Positions 11,301 through 22,262 of a stretch of 64,000 nucleotides of DNA are shown here, piece after piece. Source of the DNA: Eucalyptus grandis (taxonomy: Eukaryota; Streptophyta; Magnoliopsida; Myrtales; Myrtaceae); NCBI RefSeq assembly GCF_016545825.1, contig NC_052614.1, forward strand, positions 37,108,072-37,172,071, read 5' to 3'. Below the pieces are notes generated by a model. The model made no database searches. It was given only the letters and a program-made list of their open reading frames with translations, and was not told where the DNA came from. The translations under genes and the position numbers were made by a program. Within the stretch, counting starts at the first letter, position 1. Each line of letters starts with the position of its first letter.

Positions 11301-12360
11301 CAAGAAGTGAGATTTTTATATTCTAAAGTTATCATATGGAACAGGGGACTAAAGATCGCCTCAACTGTATGGATTTTCTCCCTATTAACAATAGCCAATT
11401 TAAAGGAAGAGAGGGAATTCCTTTTCTGTGCTTCTTGGCTTGTTGAAGCTGAATGTCCCGTCAATGAAATTGTAATTTCTAGTTTCTCGAGATACATTGT
11501 GTAAAGGAGACACTGCTTAGACTTGAGGTAGAGTTGTGCAGGTGTGAGGTGGAGCATATAGAGCTCCAGGGACAACTCGCAAAATGGGGGAGGCTAAAAA
11601 CAGCATGGAAGAGGATTCCTAGGTTGCCCTGCCCTAAGTTACCACGATATGCATGCTTTGAGTTCAACCGTGTACCCGTGCCTATTTTGTCCTGTCTTTT
11701 TGTCTCGTGTAAATGGAAGAGAGAGAGTGTCATTTGCAAAATTATGTTCATAGAACAAGACATACCGTTTTTTTTTTTTTAAGGGGTGATTTTTTAGTTT
11801 GCCCCTGCTTTCTTGAAAGAATGGTCGCGAATCCGATGAGTCCACGTGATGTGTCAATTTCAAATGCCCCTTATCATGCTTAGTAAATGGATGATTTTCT
11901 GAGACATGAAGTAGATTAGGAAAAAAAAAAGGTTAATTCTCACATCTACTTTGGAAAAAGTTTTCGATAATGAAATGCTTTTCGTTTTCAAAAAGATTTT
12001 TTTTTTCTGTGGAAGCATGAGGAAGCCCGGCCCTCAAAATTCTCCTTGAATGATATTTTCTTTTCATGGTTGGATAGCATCACTGGCTGATATGAGATAC
12101 CCCTTCATGTTTTTGAAACAAAATATTGGGACTATACATTCACTGAATGAAAATAAATTACATTATTGGAATGGAAAGTGCAACAGTAACATACTAGACG
12201 GGATAGAAAACAGGAGATTATAAAAACAGCTTAAACTCATGAAAACTCCTGTGAAAGGGAGCATTTTGATAGTTAACAGTGTTAGCCCCGTAATGAAGTT
12301 CCTTTGAGTTCTTCGCCTCTAGTAGACTCGAAGTATTTGCATGAGGAGATTACTTCATTG
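8371..12360. other. Interior of Tat/Ogre-like element without pol
   Basis: This is where pol would be expected between gag and the 3' repeats on the minus strand. I searched for protease DSG/DTG, reverse transcriptase YVDD/YLDD, RNase H and integrase zinc-finger motifs and saw none in any frame. Open frames such as 8,591-8,968 (+), 11,222-11,575 (-) and 11,479-11,763 (-) have no recognised domain. The sequence is AT-rich with A/T homopolymers. Confidence 0.55.
10660..10770 (-). repeat. Possible tRNA-derived SINE-like fragment
   Basis: On the minus strand GGTTCGATCCCC (10,681-10,692) matches an RNA polymerase III B box. About 35 nt upstream, TGGTAATATGGG resembles an A box with one mismatch. 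A T/A-rich tail follows. No target duplication was found, so this is only a suggestion. Confidence 0.25.
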
Positions 12361-12661
12361 AAGTTACAAAAGCGCATTCCATGCAATCAAGAGCATTGCT
12401 TGTGAGGTAAGACTTATGAATAGCTTCATCATTTCTTCCTCGCCCAGTTGAAGGTTAGCTTGCATCATGAAAGCTTCCCACCTTTCTGCATATGCTCGAA
12501 AATCCTCCATTAGTCTTCTTCTGATGTGAACCAACTTCTTGCCAAGCAATTTAGTTCCATTCTTGGTTTGGTATTGATGCAGGAACGTAGAAGACAGCCC
12601 ACTCTAATCCCTCATGAGGAAGATTCTTGCCATGAAGAACCATTGCAATGCGAGCCCCTTG

Positions 12662-13337
12662 TGTAATGACCCAGGCTCCAATGCGTAATATTGTCCGCTT
12701 TGGACACTGAGTCCTCATGCCTTAAAAATGCGTCACACATATTAGAGGGACCCTAAGCCTTTATAAACTAGCCCCAAGACTCCCCCCCTAAACGATGTGG
12801 GACTAGAGAGGACCCCTCCCCTTCCTTGGGCTGTCACACTTTCCACCCCTTAAGAGCACAGCGTCCTCGCTGTGGCCCCCACACGCGGTCGGGAGTTGGC
12901 TCTGATACCATTTGTAACGACCCGGGCCCCACTGTATAATATTGTCCACTTTGGACATTGAGTTCTCACGGCTTTAAAACTCGTCACACAAGTTAAAAGG
13001 ACCCCAAGCTTTTATAAACTAGCCCCAGGACTCCCCCCTAAGCGATGTGGGACTAGAGAGGACCCCTCCCCTTCCTTGGGCAGTCACACTCTCCATCCCT
13101 TAAGAGCACGGCATCCTTGCTGTGGCCTCCACACGTGATCGGGAGTTGGCTCTGATACCATTCGTAACGACCTGGGCTCCACTGTATAATATTGTCCACT
13201 TTGGACATTGAGTCCTCCCGCCTTTAAAACGCGTCACACAGATTAGAGGGACCCCAAGCCTTTAAAAACTAGCCCCAGGACTCCCCCTAAGCGATGTGGG
13301 ACTAGAGAGGACCCCTCCCCTTCCTTGGGCTGTCACA
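12662..13337 (-). mobile_element. TRIM retroelement with three LTRs and two internal segments
   Basis: Three direct LTR copies lie at 12,662-12,838, 12,913-13,088 and 13,163-13,337 (175-177 bp), separated by two 74-bp internal segments. On the minus strand each LTR starts TGTGACWGCCCAAGG and ends TCRTTACA. Each internal segment begins with the tRNA-Met type primer site TGGTATCAGAGCC (12,898-12,910; 13,148-13,160) and ends with a purine-rich CTTAAGGGRTGGA before the next LTR. The flanks are a perfect 5-bp duplication CCTTG (12,657-12,661 and 13,338-13,342). No coding capacity is present. It interrupts gag of the host element. Confidence 0.85.
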
Positions 13338-13342
13338 CCTTG

Positions 13343-14220
13343 ATACTCTCTCGAAAGGCCTAAGTTATGAATGGCGCCTAGTTGCAATGTTGAGGCAAGA
13401 TAGATTTGATGCATCTTGGTTAGGCAATTGGTCTTCCCATTGCATTGACATTCCATCCATTTTGTGGTGAATTTTGCTACTTTAGGGAAGCTAGACTCTT
13501 TTGAGATCATTTCATTGCTTTTTTCCAGATTGAAATTTCTAACCAAAGATGAGTGTCTTTGTCACCCTCATGGTTGAGTGACTAATTAAGCAGCCCATTT
13601 GGAGATAAGCCTTGAAAGGCGAGTGTTCCCCTTTTTAATAAGCTTTGGATCCTGAATGTAGGTGGAAGGTAGTCATTCGATGAATGGCTAACCTCATCTG
13701 TATACTACGGGTAGCTCTCAAGACTGTACCATGGGCAATGTTCAAAGCCTTGACATGATAGCTTATTGGCTAACAAATTTTGCCTATGTTCAATGACAGG
13801 CGTTGGCTTGGATTGCTTAGACTTTCTTTTTCTTGACACCTGATGCTGACCACTTTAGTAAAGCCCTTCGTTTAGCCAATTTGAGGCTGTCAAAGGGGCT
13901 GGAGATGGTGGAGTTTCACTCCCTAAGTTAATGGGGATTGGCACTCTTTGGACCTTAGCTCTTGTAGTAAGCCCGGGGAGCTGTGTTGTTGTGCTCCAAC
14001 TCAAAATAGGTTTTATAGTATTGACCTCGTCTGTGCGCTCCTTGCCTTTCTTAGTGGGAAGCTTTTCAGTAATGGACTACTGCTCAGTGGTCCCTTCATC
14101 ATGCAAGGCTACATTGATATTTTCTCTCGTAAATCCTTCTTCTGTTAGCTGTGGGTTAAACTAGGTGGTTGGGCTCCTCCGTCATGCGACATGTGCCCTT
14201 AAGAACTCATTAACCTTAGT
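13343..14220. other. Gag-flanking sequence of uncertain identity
   Basis: Between the two gag core modules on the minus strand lies about 880 bp without a clear domain. The minus frame ending at the TRIM (around 13,350-13,546) is not recognised. It may be a variable gag linker or an older insertion. Confidence 0.4.
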
Positions 14221-15164
14221 CTACGTGCCTATTGGCTCTTTGTAAGGCAGGAAGATGTCAATGTCGATGTCAACATCATATTCTTGGCAGAAAGCATCAG
14301 TCATTTCCTTCCAAGTCTTAAGGATAATAATTTTCTTTATAATGTACCATTGTAAAATGAGGCCAGTTAGATTTGATTGGTGTGATTGAATCATCTTTCG
14401 GATAAGGTAGGCCTGCAAATAGGCCTTTGAGTAAGAGGCATTAGCGTACCCCTTGCATTTAGACACTTTGAACTTTTCTGGAATTTTAACAATAGTTCAA
14501 TGGAATATTGATCCTATAACTAGCTCAGTTTCTTCATGATCCTCGCAAAGTGTCTATCCTATTGGTAATCGTTTGGCGAGTTTGTAGGTATCACGAGTGT
14601 GTTTTTCCATGACAGAACGGCCATGGATTGGGCATGGTCTAAGTGGACTCCATTTGTCTGAAGAGTTGTCAAAGGACAATGAACATTTGTCCCATGCCAT
14701 CTTCAATATTAGCAAGGCGATTTTGTACATTGCTCTGATTGGCCACTATTGCTTGAGGCCATGTGCAGGTGATTGGTGTTCGACTATTCATAATAACCTG
14801 ACGTCATAAAAAAGATGAATGAGCATAAGAGTAAAGGAAGATTGACCCATGGCAATGGTTTGGCTAATTTTATTTATCAAAAGAGGATTTTGTAGACATG
14901 ACATTTCTAACATCTAACCTTGGAATTAAAATGACAGAACGAAATACTAGATATTAACAAAAGTCCCTAAACAATGAGACTAGGAACAAGATGAAACTTT
15001 CTAAACATTAACCCTAGGGGCACATGATTGCTATTTTATATGCGACGGGAAGCCTTCGTCTTACAATGCTGGTTGCTTTCTTGGACTAGCTTCGAGATAT
15101 GTACCCAGCTTATTCCTAAGCCTCTTTGCAGATACTCAATTTGCTCTTGTTGATTTATTTTGCT

Positions 15165-16400
15165 AGTTAGGTCAGGGACGTATGGTCGCAGTCTTGCCAA
15201 AATTCAATGGTTGTGGATGTAGAATTTAGAGGCATGATGGGTCTTTTCCTCGAGCAACACGATCCTTTTGTGATGGAATTTGCCCTATGTGTCCTCCATA
15301 ATGTGAATCTCGAATACGTAATCACTACTTTAATGGGTGAAAATGATTGGAGAGATCTTCGTCTTGGGAGGCGGCAAGATCTCTTGAAGGGCTCCGTACT
15401 GACGTGCCACCTTATACGGGTAATAGAAAGTGGTACCAGTGAGGCCGAGCAACGGGATTGGATTGGAATATTTGTAGGCAAAATGGGATATTTGTAGGCA
15501 AAACGGGTTCTCTTTTCATAGAACCAACTAGCACACCATAGAAATGCCTCAAGAGAGGGATCCCTTAGGGAATTTATCTAGTTAAAGCAGTTTTGGTTGG
15601 GGATATGTGGTTTTAGAACCACAAATCTCTATGGTGTGTTTTCAAAATCATTTATCTTAGACAATTGCATGTGGCATCCAAATTCTTTTAAGTGAGAAAA
15701 GAACCAGACTTGTAAAATTTCCAGAGAGACCCGCATGATTTTTCCATGTTTTCTTTAAAACGTTTAAGGGATTGGAATATTTTGGCTAAAATCATGTTGA
15801 TATAATTTTGTACCCTTAAGACCTAATCAACCACCCATGCCATAGAGGGACTTATGGCATCTTTTTGATGGGGAAAATGATGAACCTGAAAAAAAAAAAA
15901 AAAAAAAAAGCTAAAAGGAAATTCTCATTTTTTAGGATCATCGGTTCAATTTCAAAAAAAGTCAATCAAAAACAGTAATGAGCAGGTATTATGGTTGGCT
16001 TTAAGAATTTCCCTTACAAAATGAGTTTCAGTTCTCAAAAGTCGCACTAACCCATGCAATGGATCAATGCTTGTTGGTGGCCTAGCAAGCTTACTCCCAA
16101 GGGGCATTTCGATAGCAATGTTGTATTCTTCCGAAATCGGGGTTAGTTCAAACCTACCAAACACAAAAGTGGATATCCTAAGGCACCAAAAATATGCTAT
16201 TGCCTATAGGACTTCAAGACAAAGATGGATTTGGAATAATGACAAGAGATTATAAAAAATTTCCTTTATACACTTTTGGGCGAGTTGGTCCAACTGACCC
16301 CACCATATTAAGAGCTCTACTTTTGGAGAGGGAATGAACATGATATCATCTCTTCCCATCACATATAAACTAGGACCTGAAAGACTGACCTAAATTTCCA
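15165..16400 (-). pseudogene. Extra ORF upstream of gag (plant retroelement-associated protein), degenerate
   Basis: On the minus strand, translations near 16,400-15,952 include WWGQLDQLAQKCIKE and AYFWCLRISTFVFGRFELTP, then ISEEYNIAIEMPLGSK. This fits the FxFGxxELTPTLEEYxxLLG region of the large plant-specific protein that Tat-lineage elements encode ahead of gag (DUF7745-like; name from memory). A further piece, KSTRANCISAKRLRNKLGTY, lies near 15,100. Frames are broken by stops. Its position, just inside the primer site and before gag, agrees with that assignment. Its role in the element is unknown. Confidence 0.5.
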
Positions 16401-16419
16401 TGGGCCAATAAAGTAAATA

Positions 16420-16897
16420 GAATGAGTAGAAAAAAAGGTAAATAAATCACTTCACTTTTAAAGAAAAATGCAAGCACATAGATAGGCACATGATACATGC
16501 GGCTCGATATCTAACTAAGAAGGTTTTTTTTTTTTTTTTAGATTAAGAGGGTGTCTGCCTATCGCAGTCTCACATTGGCATCATATCCTCTTAATCTCAA
16601 TTTTACGTAAAGAAGTTAAGGGAAAATAAAGGCAACCTCTATATCGCAGTCTTGTGTTCAAGATTATATCTTTTTTAACACCATCCTAAAATATCCTATA
16701 GTGGCCTAGGTCTGGCGACTGAGTTGTGTGTGCCACTTGTAGCAATAAAACATTAAACATGCATAGCAATTTATAATCGCAAAATATTGTATTTTTACGA
16801 AATTAAAATTGATCTTTAAGTTTAAAAAAGAAGAAGAAGAAGAAGAGTTGACGAAGCATTTAAACAAGATAAAAAAGCCTAAGTTCACAAAAATTTT
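16420..16897. other. 5' leader of the Tat/Ogre-like element
   Basis: Non-coding sequence between the primer site and the extra ORF on the minus strand. It contains a T run near 16,528-16,540 and an AAGAAGAAG tract near 16,829. No gene is seen. Confidence 0.5.
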
Positions 16898-16913
16898 CCT
16901 AGCGGAGTCGCCA
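16898..16913 (-). other. Primer-binding site, probably tRNA-Arg type
   Basis: On the minus strand TGGCGACTCCGCTAGG lies 3 nt after the LTR end. TGGCGACTCCGCTGGGGA-type sites are common in Tat/Ogre elements and complement a plant tRNA 3' end, as I recall tRNA-Arg. A downstream change (TAGG for TGGG) suggests decay. Confidence 0.65.
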
Positions 16914-16916
16914 AGC

Positions 16917-19020
16917 TATCATGACCTCTCTCTTTGGTGCCCACTTACACGCGGGTGCATGCAAAGGCTGATGGCTTGACTATGAGTTAAGCTTAGCCCG
17001 GGCTCTCCAAAGCCCACCAATTTACGACTTAAGATTCAGGTTTTTAATCTGGAAGTCAATTTCATATGGGAGTTGCCGTTAATCAATTTGAGGTGAGTCA
17101 ATTAGAAACCCAAATCAAATATCGGGAGAAATACTTTACTCTTGCACAACCAGAGATACTAGGATCGGAGACTTGATTACATTAGTTAATCACTAAAACC
17201 CTTCCGATACCCAATCTTATTTAAATACAACATTTTACACCAATCACATATTTAAGGATTCAATTCCTAATTAGAGGAAGTTAAAATTCATGCATCACAA
17301 AGGTGCAATTGAAATGAGGAAAATAAGTTAATATTTGCTTCGAAGAAGTTAAACGTGTTTTTTTTTTCTTTAGGATTTTTCATGCATTTGTGTAGAAAAC
17401 TAATCAAAACTATTTTCTTGGGTTTTTTTTTTCTGATTTTTGGAAAACATAAAATATTTTTCTTATTTTGATTTTAAAAAAATATTTTCCAATATTAAAA
17501 TAATAATATATTATTATATTCGAAAGGGACCTTGGTCGAATCCTTTCGGTCAGTACCGACCCAGGTTGCTGGAGCTGTGACACGATTGGGCCTTTGGCTG
17601 GACTGGGCTTTTTCGATGAGCCTAGTTTGATGACCTAAAAAGCAATAGGACAAAAAAACAAAGCCCATCCCAAGAACTAATCGGCCCATGCATCTTCAGC
17701 CTGAAACCCTACCTAAACAGAGCTCTACACCCGACCCGGCTCACGGCCTTTCTCAGCTCCTTCGCCCCCAAGCCTCGACAAGTACGACTGGGACATTATC
17801 GAGCAACAGCTTAGCGCCAACGACAGCGATAACACAGCAGGGCGATAGCAACAGGCTATTTGACCGGGCTGAGATACAGTAGGTAGTGGCGGATGGGGAA
17901 GGCTAAGCTCGCTGCAGCCTGGCCACAGTGAGTAGCGTCGGTCACCACGAGACCCGTAGACACAACGGTAGAGATGACGATGGGTTTGACGTTGGGGGGA
18001 ACAATAGTAGCTTGTATCAGGCTCCGAGATTAAGAACGACGGCAGATCGTGATGTCATGGCTGTGTGATAGGCAGCATCCGGAGGTAGCACAGTAGCTGT
18101 CTCACATGGTGTGGTCTCCCTCTCTCTTTAACAGTTCAAATCTCCCTCCAGATTTCACTCTCTTCCTTCCCCCTATCACGGATCTCTCCTTCTCAAACAC
18201 CGCCCTCTCCGTTTTAGCCTCCCTCTCTCTTGGCTTCTCTCTCCTAATTTCTCCCTTGCTCAAAGATCTTACTCTCTTTTTCTCAGTTTTAGATCTCGCT
18301 CGCTCTCGGACCTCCCCTAATGTCTCTCAAGGGAAATCCTTTCAGCTCGCTCTCTTCTTCTCAGTTTCAAATCTCGCTCACTCTTGGACCTACCATTATG
18401 TCTCTCCAGGGAAATCCTTTGAGCTCGCTGCTTTTGTGTGTGTTTTGGCCTCCGTTGGAAGCCCTATTTATAGGCCAAGGGTGGCCGGTTGACGAAGGCT
18501 TCGGCCGCCAGTCCTTGGCGTCTCGATCAACCTTGTTGCAGCCGAACCAACATCTCCTCAACGGCCCACTTGCTTTGCTTTGAAGGCGCATCCCATCCAT
18601 TGCCAACGTATCTCCCGGTGTAGGTCGTCCTCACGCGCGTCGCCGTCGCCGCACATGAGTTGCAGAGGTGGAGGGGGAAGGAGGAAGGAAGAAGAAGAAG
18701 AAAGAAGGAGGGGGCCGAGCTGGGTCACAAAGGTGAGGGGACCAGATGGGCCCCGGCCCATGGAAGATAAAGAAGGAAAAAAGAAGAAGAAGAGGGGGCT
18801 AGGCGCAAAGGCCCAACCCACATGGGCCTAGCCCCTTTTTTAAAATTATAATTTTCCAACAAATAAGGGAAATAAAATAGAAATAAAAAAACTTAGTAAA
18901 AGCAAATGATACTAATACCTAAGTGATGCAAAAAAAAAAAAAAATTGTTAGAGCCAAATTGGTCTCTAATTTTCTAATGCAATTTAATCATAAATATTTA
19001 ACCAAAATTAAGGGTCAACA
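16917..19020 (-). repeat. 5' LTR of the Tat/Ogre-like element
   Basis: Partner of 4,109-6,154 over its whole length. The plus-strand ends are TATCATGACCTCTC and AGGGTCAACA. It has a 68-bp tandem duplication at 18,291-18,426 (TCTCAGTTTTAGATCTCGCT repeated as TCTCAGTTTCAAATCTCGCT), absent from the other LTR, which explains most of the length difference. A/G-rich tracts near 18,660-18,710 and 18,770-18,800 mirror those of the partner. Confidence 0.8.
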
Positions 19021-19025
19021 CAAAG

Positions 19026-21709
19026 ATATCTGTATTTTTTTCTTTTTTCTTTTTTAACCGTTTTGATCTTTACAAATATTATGATAGTTCATTTAAGTAT
19101 ATTTTAGCTTATAATCTCTATAATTGTAAAAGGAGAAAGTCAACTTAGAGTTGTATTGGGGCGAGAAATTTAGCCTTCTCAAACATAAGAAAACCAAGCT
19201 AATAAATCTCAATTGAATAATTCAAGTTGACTCATGTAAGACTAAGGTTTAATTTCAAGAATTAAAGTTCAATTTCACCGTTAAATTTCAATTCAATTTT
19301 AGCATAGAAGTCATGCCATCAATTCAAAGTCAATTTGGATACAATGAGTTACCTTAGTTATGGGCAATTAACCCAATAGATGTCCTGCAATATTAATTGA
19401 ATTCAATTCCAATTAATTTGCAATTTTGAGCATGAAATTGCATGAAATTGTCCAACTTAGCCTAAAAGGTCCAATGATATGTACCCATGGTGTAGGTCCA
19501 ATATTTTCATGTTAATCAAGTAATTAAGCCAATAGAAAATTGTCAGATTACATTTATATGGTTTAATCGGCCTAATTTCTTTAAAATTGGACCGTCAAGA
19601 TTCCATTTTGATTTAGTTCTTAAGGAATCCTTAAGGAACTAAGTTACGTAGAATTCAAAACCCAAAGGACCAAACCACCCAATATAACTAAACTGGTCAA
19701 ATTGGCTTAGATAAGTCTGATTGGTCTAACTGGCCATTAGCGAAAGAGACCGATTCGACCCTCCGTCAGCTAGCTCTCAATGATCGGCCACCACCTGTGG
19801 TTGTCCTATTGTATATATTTCATTTCCGTACCCTTCAACTTTCCATATTTTACTAAAATGCTCTTGGATTTTCTGAAATTAGAAAATTGCTCATAATTAG
19901 GCTTTAATCGTAAATTCAGTTTAAACTCACATTGACACCATCCTCATGTGACATATTTTCACTTTGATTAGTCCATAATGGAATTAATTAGGCCATCCAA
20001 TCAAGTTTTAGCTGTCAGATCGAATCGAGGGCTAAGATTTGATCTTGAAGGGAAGTATATAAGATATTTTCCATTCAAAACTAGAAAGGGGGCCTCATTT
20101 GCATGTATCTAACTTTGGAAACATAGAAAAAAAATTCTTTCTCTTAGCTCTTTCCCTCTCTCTCGCGTATGTTCGATGGTCCCCACTGCCGGCGGTCTTC
20201 CGCACCGCGCCACTGCCTCCAGCCTCACTTACTCTCTCTCTTGGTGCCAATCAGAACCACCGCTGGCTTCGGTGGTTGTTGGATCATCCCGCTCAACCTC
20301 GTCTTCATTGAAGCTTGAAGACCATCGGTTGGACCGGCCTTAGCTCTGACTGGTTCCTAGGGTGGTCTAATCACCGCCAGTCACCCCATAGGAGAGTCCC
20401 GGACCCTCTAATCGTCAGAGCTTAATTGGAGGGCTACCGGACGAGCTCCGATGGCCATTCTTCCATTGATGATCCAAACCGAGCTTGTTATTTGCTTGTT
20501 GTTTAGTTGATACGTGGTTTGCATCTTTTGTTTATTTTTTGCCGATTTTTGAGTTTTGAGTTTGAAGATAGTTTCTTCATGAAAGTTGCACGAAATTGCT
20601 TTGGTCATGACATCCTTTTTTTTTTTTTTTTTTTTCCTTTCTAGATTTCTTGGAATATATTTGATTAGGTGAATCTTCAAAAAGTGTCCTTATGTCAATC
20701 TGCCCTGTTTGAGTCCAATGTGTGTTTGCTCTAAAATGAGGTAGTAAACATGCTAGATTGATTTGTGTCCTTCATAAAAGTTGTACAATACATGATAAGC
20801 TTTCTAGAAAAGATATGGATTGCACTAAACAGTCATCGTTAGCTAGATCAATTGCTTGCGCAAAATCATGCTTGGACTGCTGCAATTTGAGACATTGAAT
20901 GCCTTGTTTTGTTTTCCTATTTTCGTGTACATTTTTGTGAACGAAATTATATTTCAATGTCTCATGAAAAACAATCATGACATTGCATTCTACATGTAGG
21001 AATTTTCATGGATTTTTACCATGTCATTAGATTACCAAGAACCACCCATGTTTTATGCAATCCTTACTACAATTGTGATTGAGTGTTCTTGTGAAAATGT
21101 CTTTGATTGAGCTCCTTAAAAGCAAAATTAGTGCATGATGCCTTCTAGACATGCTTAGAATACATCACAAGCTTCGAGACAATGTATGACATGTATCATT
21201 TGAACATCGTTTGCTATGTAAAAACCATTTACCAGGTTGACATGTTACTGCTCAAATTGTTAAGCATTCTGTCATAAATGTTTCTTAATGATAGGTTACC
21301 TATTAATGTTAATAAATTTGTGTGATTTTTGTGCACCGATCTAGGGTTAGATGTCTTAATCAAACTTATTCGTTGCATCTAACCCTACATCATGTTTGAA
21401 TGTCCCCATCTTCATGCATCATTTAGGTAGTTTAGTGGAGACAATCATCATGCATCATTTTCTGTCATGTTATGAGTGATATGTGCACTTTTGCAATTGC
21501 CATCATTTGAACATGAAGTTGACCTCAATTGAATTTTATGCCTCGTAGAAAGTCATAGAGCATGTCTTAAGCTTTCAAATGACGCCAATTTTGCACCCTT
21601 TGCATATCATTTGACTCATTTTCTATTTCAGCAAATTTTGCCCTGAAATATGCTATGAGTAAAATTCGGAATGCTTGTTCTGCCCTTATTGAGTCAAACC
21701 TCTTGTTAT
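19026..21709. other. Unclassified repeat-like DNA with a promoter-like segment
   Basis: No coding domain was recognised. A TATA-type box TATATAAG at 20,056-20,063 is followed by a CT-rich leader (20,140-20,170) and a GC-richer stretch to about 20,460, a layout common in LTRs of plant gypsy elements. No matching second copy, primer site or ends were found, so LTR identity is a guess. The open frame at 20,099-20,311 is probably incidental. Confidence 0.35.
20056..20063 (+). promoter_or_regulatory. Candidate TATA box
   Basis: TATATAAG about 35-100 bp upstream of a pyrimidine-rich leader. It could drive an LTR-type or gene promoter. No transcript evidence is available. Confidence 0.3.
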
Positions 21710-22262
21710 TTTTCTATGAGTTTTTCAATGAGGATTCTGAGATTGAATCTTTAATAAAAATTGTTTGTCTTCCTCATGACTATGTTGTTGTAAAATTTCA
21801 GAATTTCTATACGTCATTTACTAAGACAAATTGCTGTCGACTTGCCATGATGTCTTGTTGCCCTGTTCTGTTTCTAATGCGCTACATTGAGTTCGTGGAT
21901 CTTTATAAATTCATGCGTAACTTATCTTGGGAAACTTCCCCCGTGTAAGTTGTTCTTTGTTGTGTGCTTGATGTCCTCTAATTTTTTTTAGGCCCAATTA
22001 TCCATGGGTCCTATCCCAATTGCTCTGATTTTGATTGCCCTATTAGATATTTACTGTTGTGATTCCTTGCTTCAATTCCATTGTAGGTTTTTTTTTTTTA
22101 AAATGTTTCATGTTGAATTGAGATTACTTGTTTTCACCATTTTAGATCCTTGTTTTCTCAATTTCATACAGAAAAATTCTTGGGAAATAAAAAAAACATT
22201 TTACTGTACTTCCCAACCCCTCAAATGTTGTGAAACAATTTGAAATTTCACGTTTTAATTGA
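21710..22262 (+). repeat. Direct repeat, copy 1 (partner 36,510-37,030)
   Basis: Both copies share TTTTTCAATGAGGATTCTGAG or a close form, GTTTGTCTTCCTCRNGACTATG, CTTGCCATGATGTCTTRTTGC and CCCAATTATCCATGGGTCCT in the same order. The frame at 21,655-21,948 is open here but interrupted in the partner, so coding is unlikely. This is the left end of the local duplication block. Confidence 0.7.

Larger units (their letters stand above)
12364..14770 (-). pseudogene. Degenerate gag of the Tat/Ogre-like element
   Basis: Gag is the capsid polyprotein that packages retroelement RNA. On the minus strand, pieces appear in order. A coiled N-terminal part NQSNVQNRLANIEDGMGQM lies near 14,700-14,760. A core with KIPEKFKVSKCKGYANAS and LTGLILQWY, then TWKEMTDAFCQEYDVDIDI, spans 14,500-14,221. 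A second core-like part, GLALQWFF near the TRIM edge, is followed by MEDFRAYAERWEAF and GEEEMMKLFIS (12,549-12,364). These match Tat-type gag (LTG-ALQWF, TW-D-FL-QY, FR-YAQRWR). Stops and frame changes interrupt it, and a TRIM splits it at 12,662-13,337. Two LQW-type core modules are present, which suggests duplication or a mosaic. Confidence 0.65.
4109..19020 (-). mobile_element. Tat/Ogre-like gypsy LTR retroelement, non-autonomous, 14.9 kb
   Basis: Two long LTRs in direct orientation (4,109-6,154 and 16,917-19,020) enclose a 10.8-kb interior. Read on the minus strand, the element starts with the LTR at 16,917-19,020. A primer site TGGCGACTCCGC lies 3 nt inside that LTR. Next come an extra ORF, a gag, a long stretch without pol, three tandem-repeat families and a polypurine tract abutting the second LTR. 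Flanking 5-mers AAAAG (4,104-4,108) and CAAAG (19,021-19,025) fit a one-mismatch target duplication. Giant size, the extra ORF, the TGGCGACTC primer type and 3' satellite repeats are known traits of the Tat/Ogre lineage. No reverse transcriptase, RNase H or integrase motif was found, so it would depend on a helper. LTR ends are decayed (TA in place of CA or TG) and the LTRs are visibly diverged, so it is old. Confidence 0.75.

Noticed and set aside
12662..13337. Cassandra-type TRIM with 5S RNA
   Set aside because: LTRs do not contain a recognisable 5S rRNA internal promoter. It is an ordinary TRIM by structure.
20099..20311. Open frame after a TATA-like box
   Set aside because: CT-rich leader-like translation without a domain. 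More likely untranslated or LTR sequence.
21655..21948. 97-codon open frame in the direct repeat
   Set aside because: The partner at 36,510 has stops and gaps in this frame and there is no known family.
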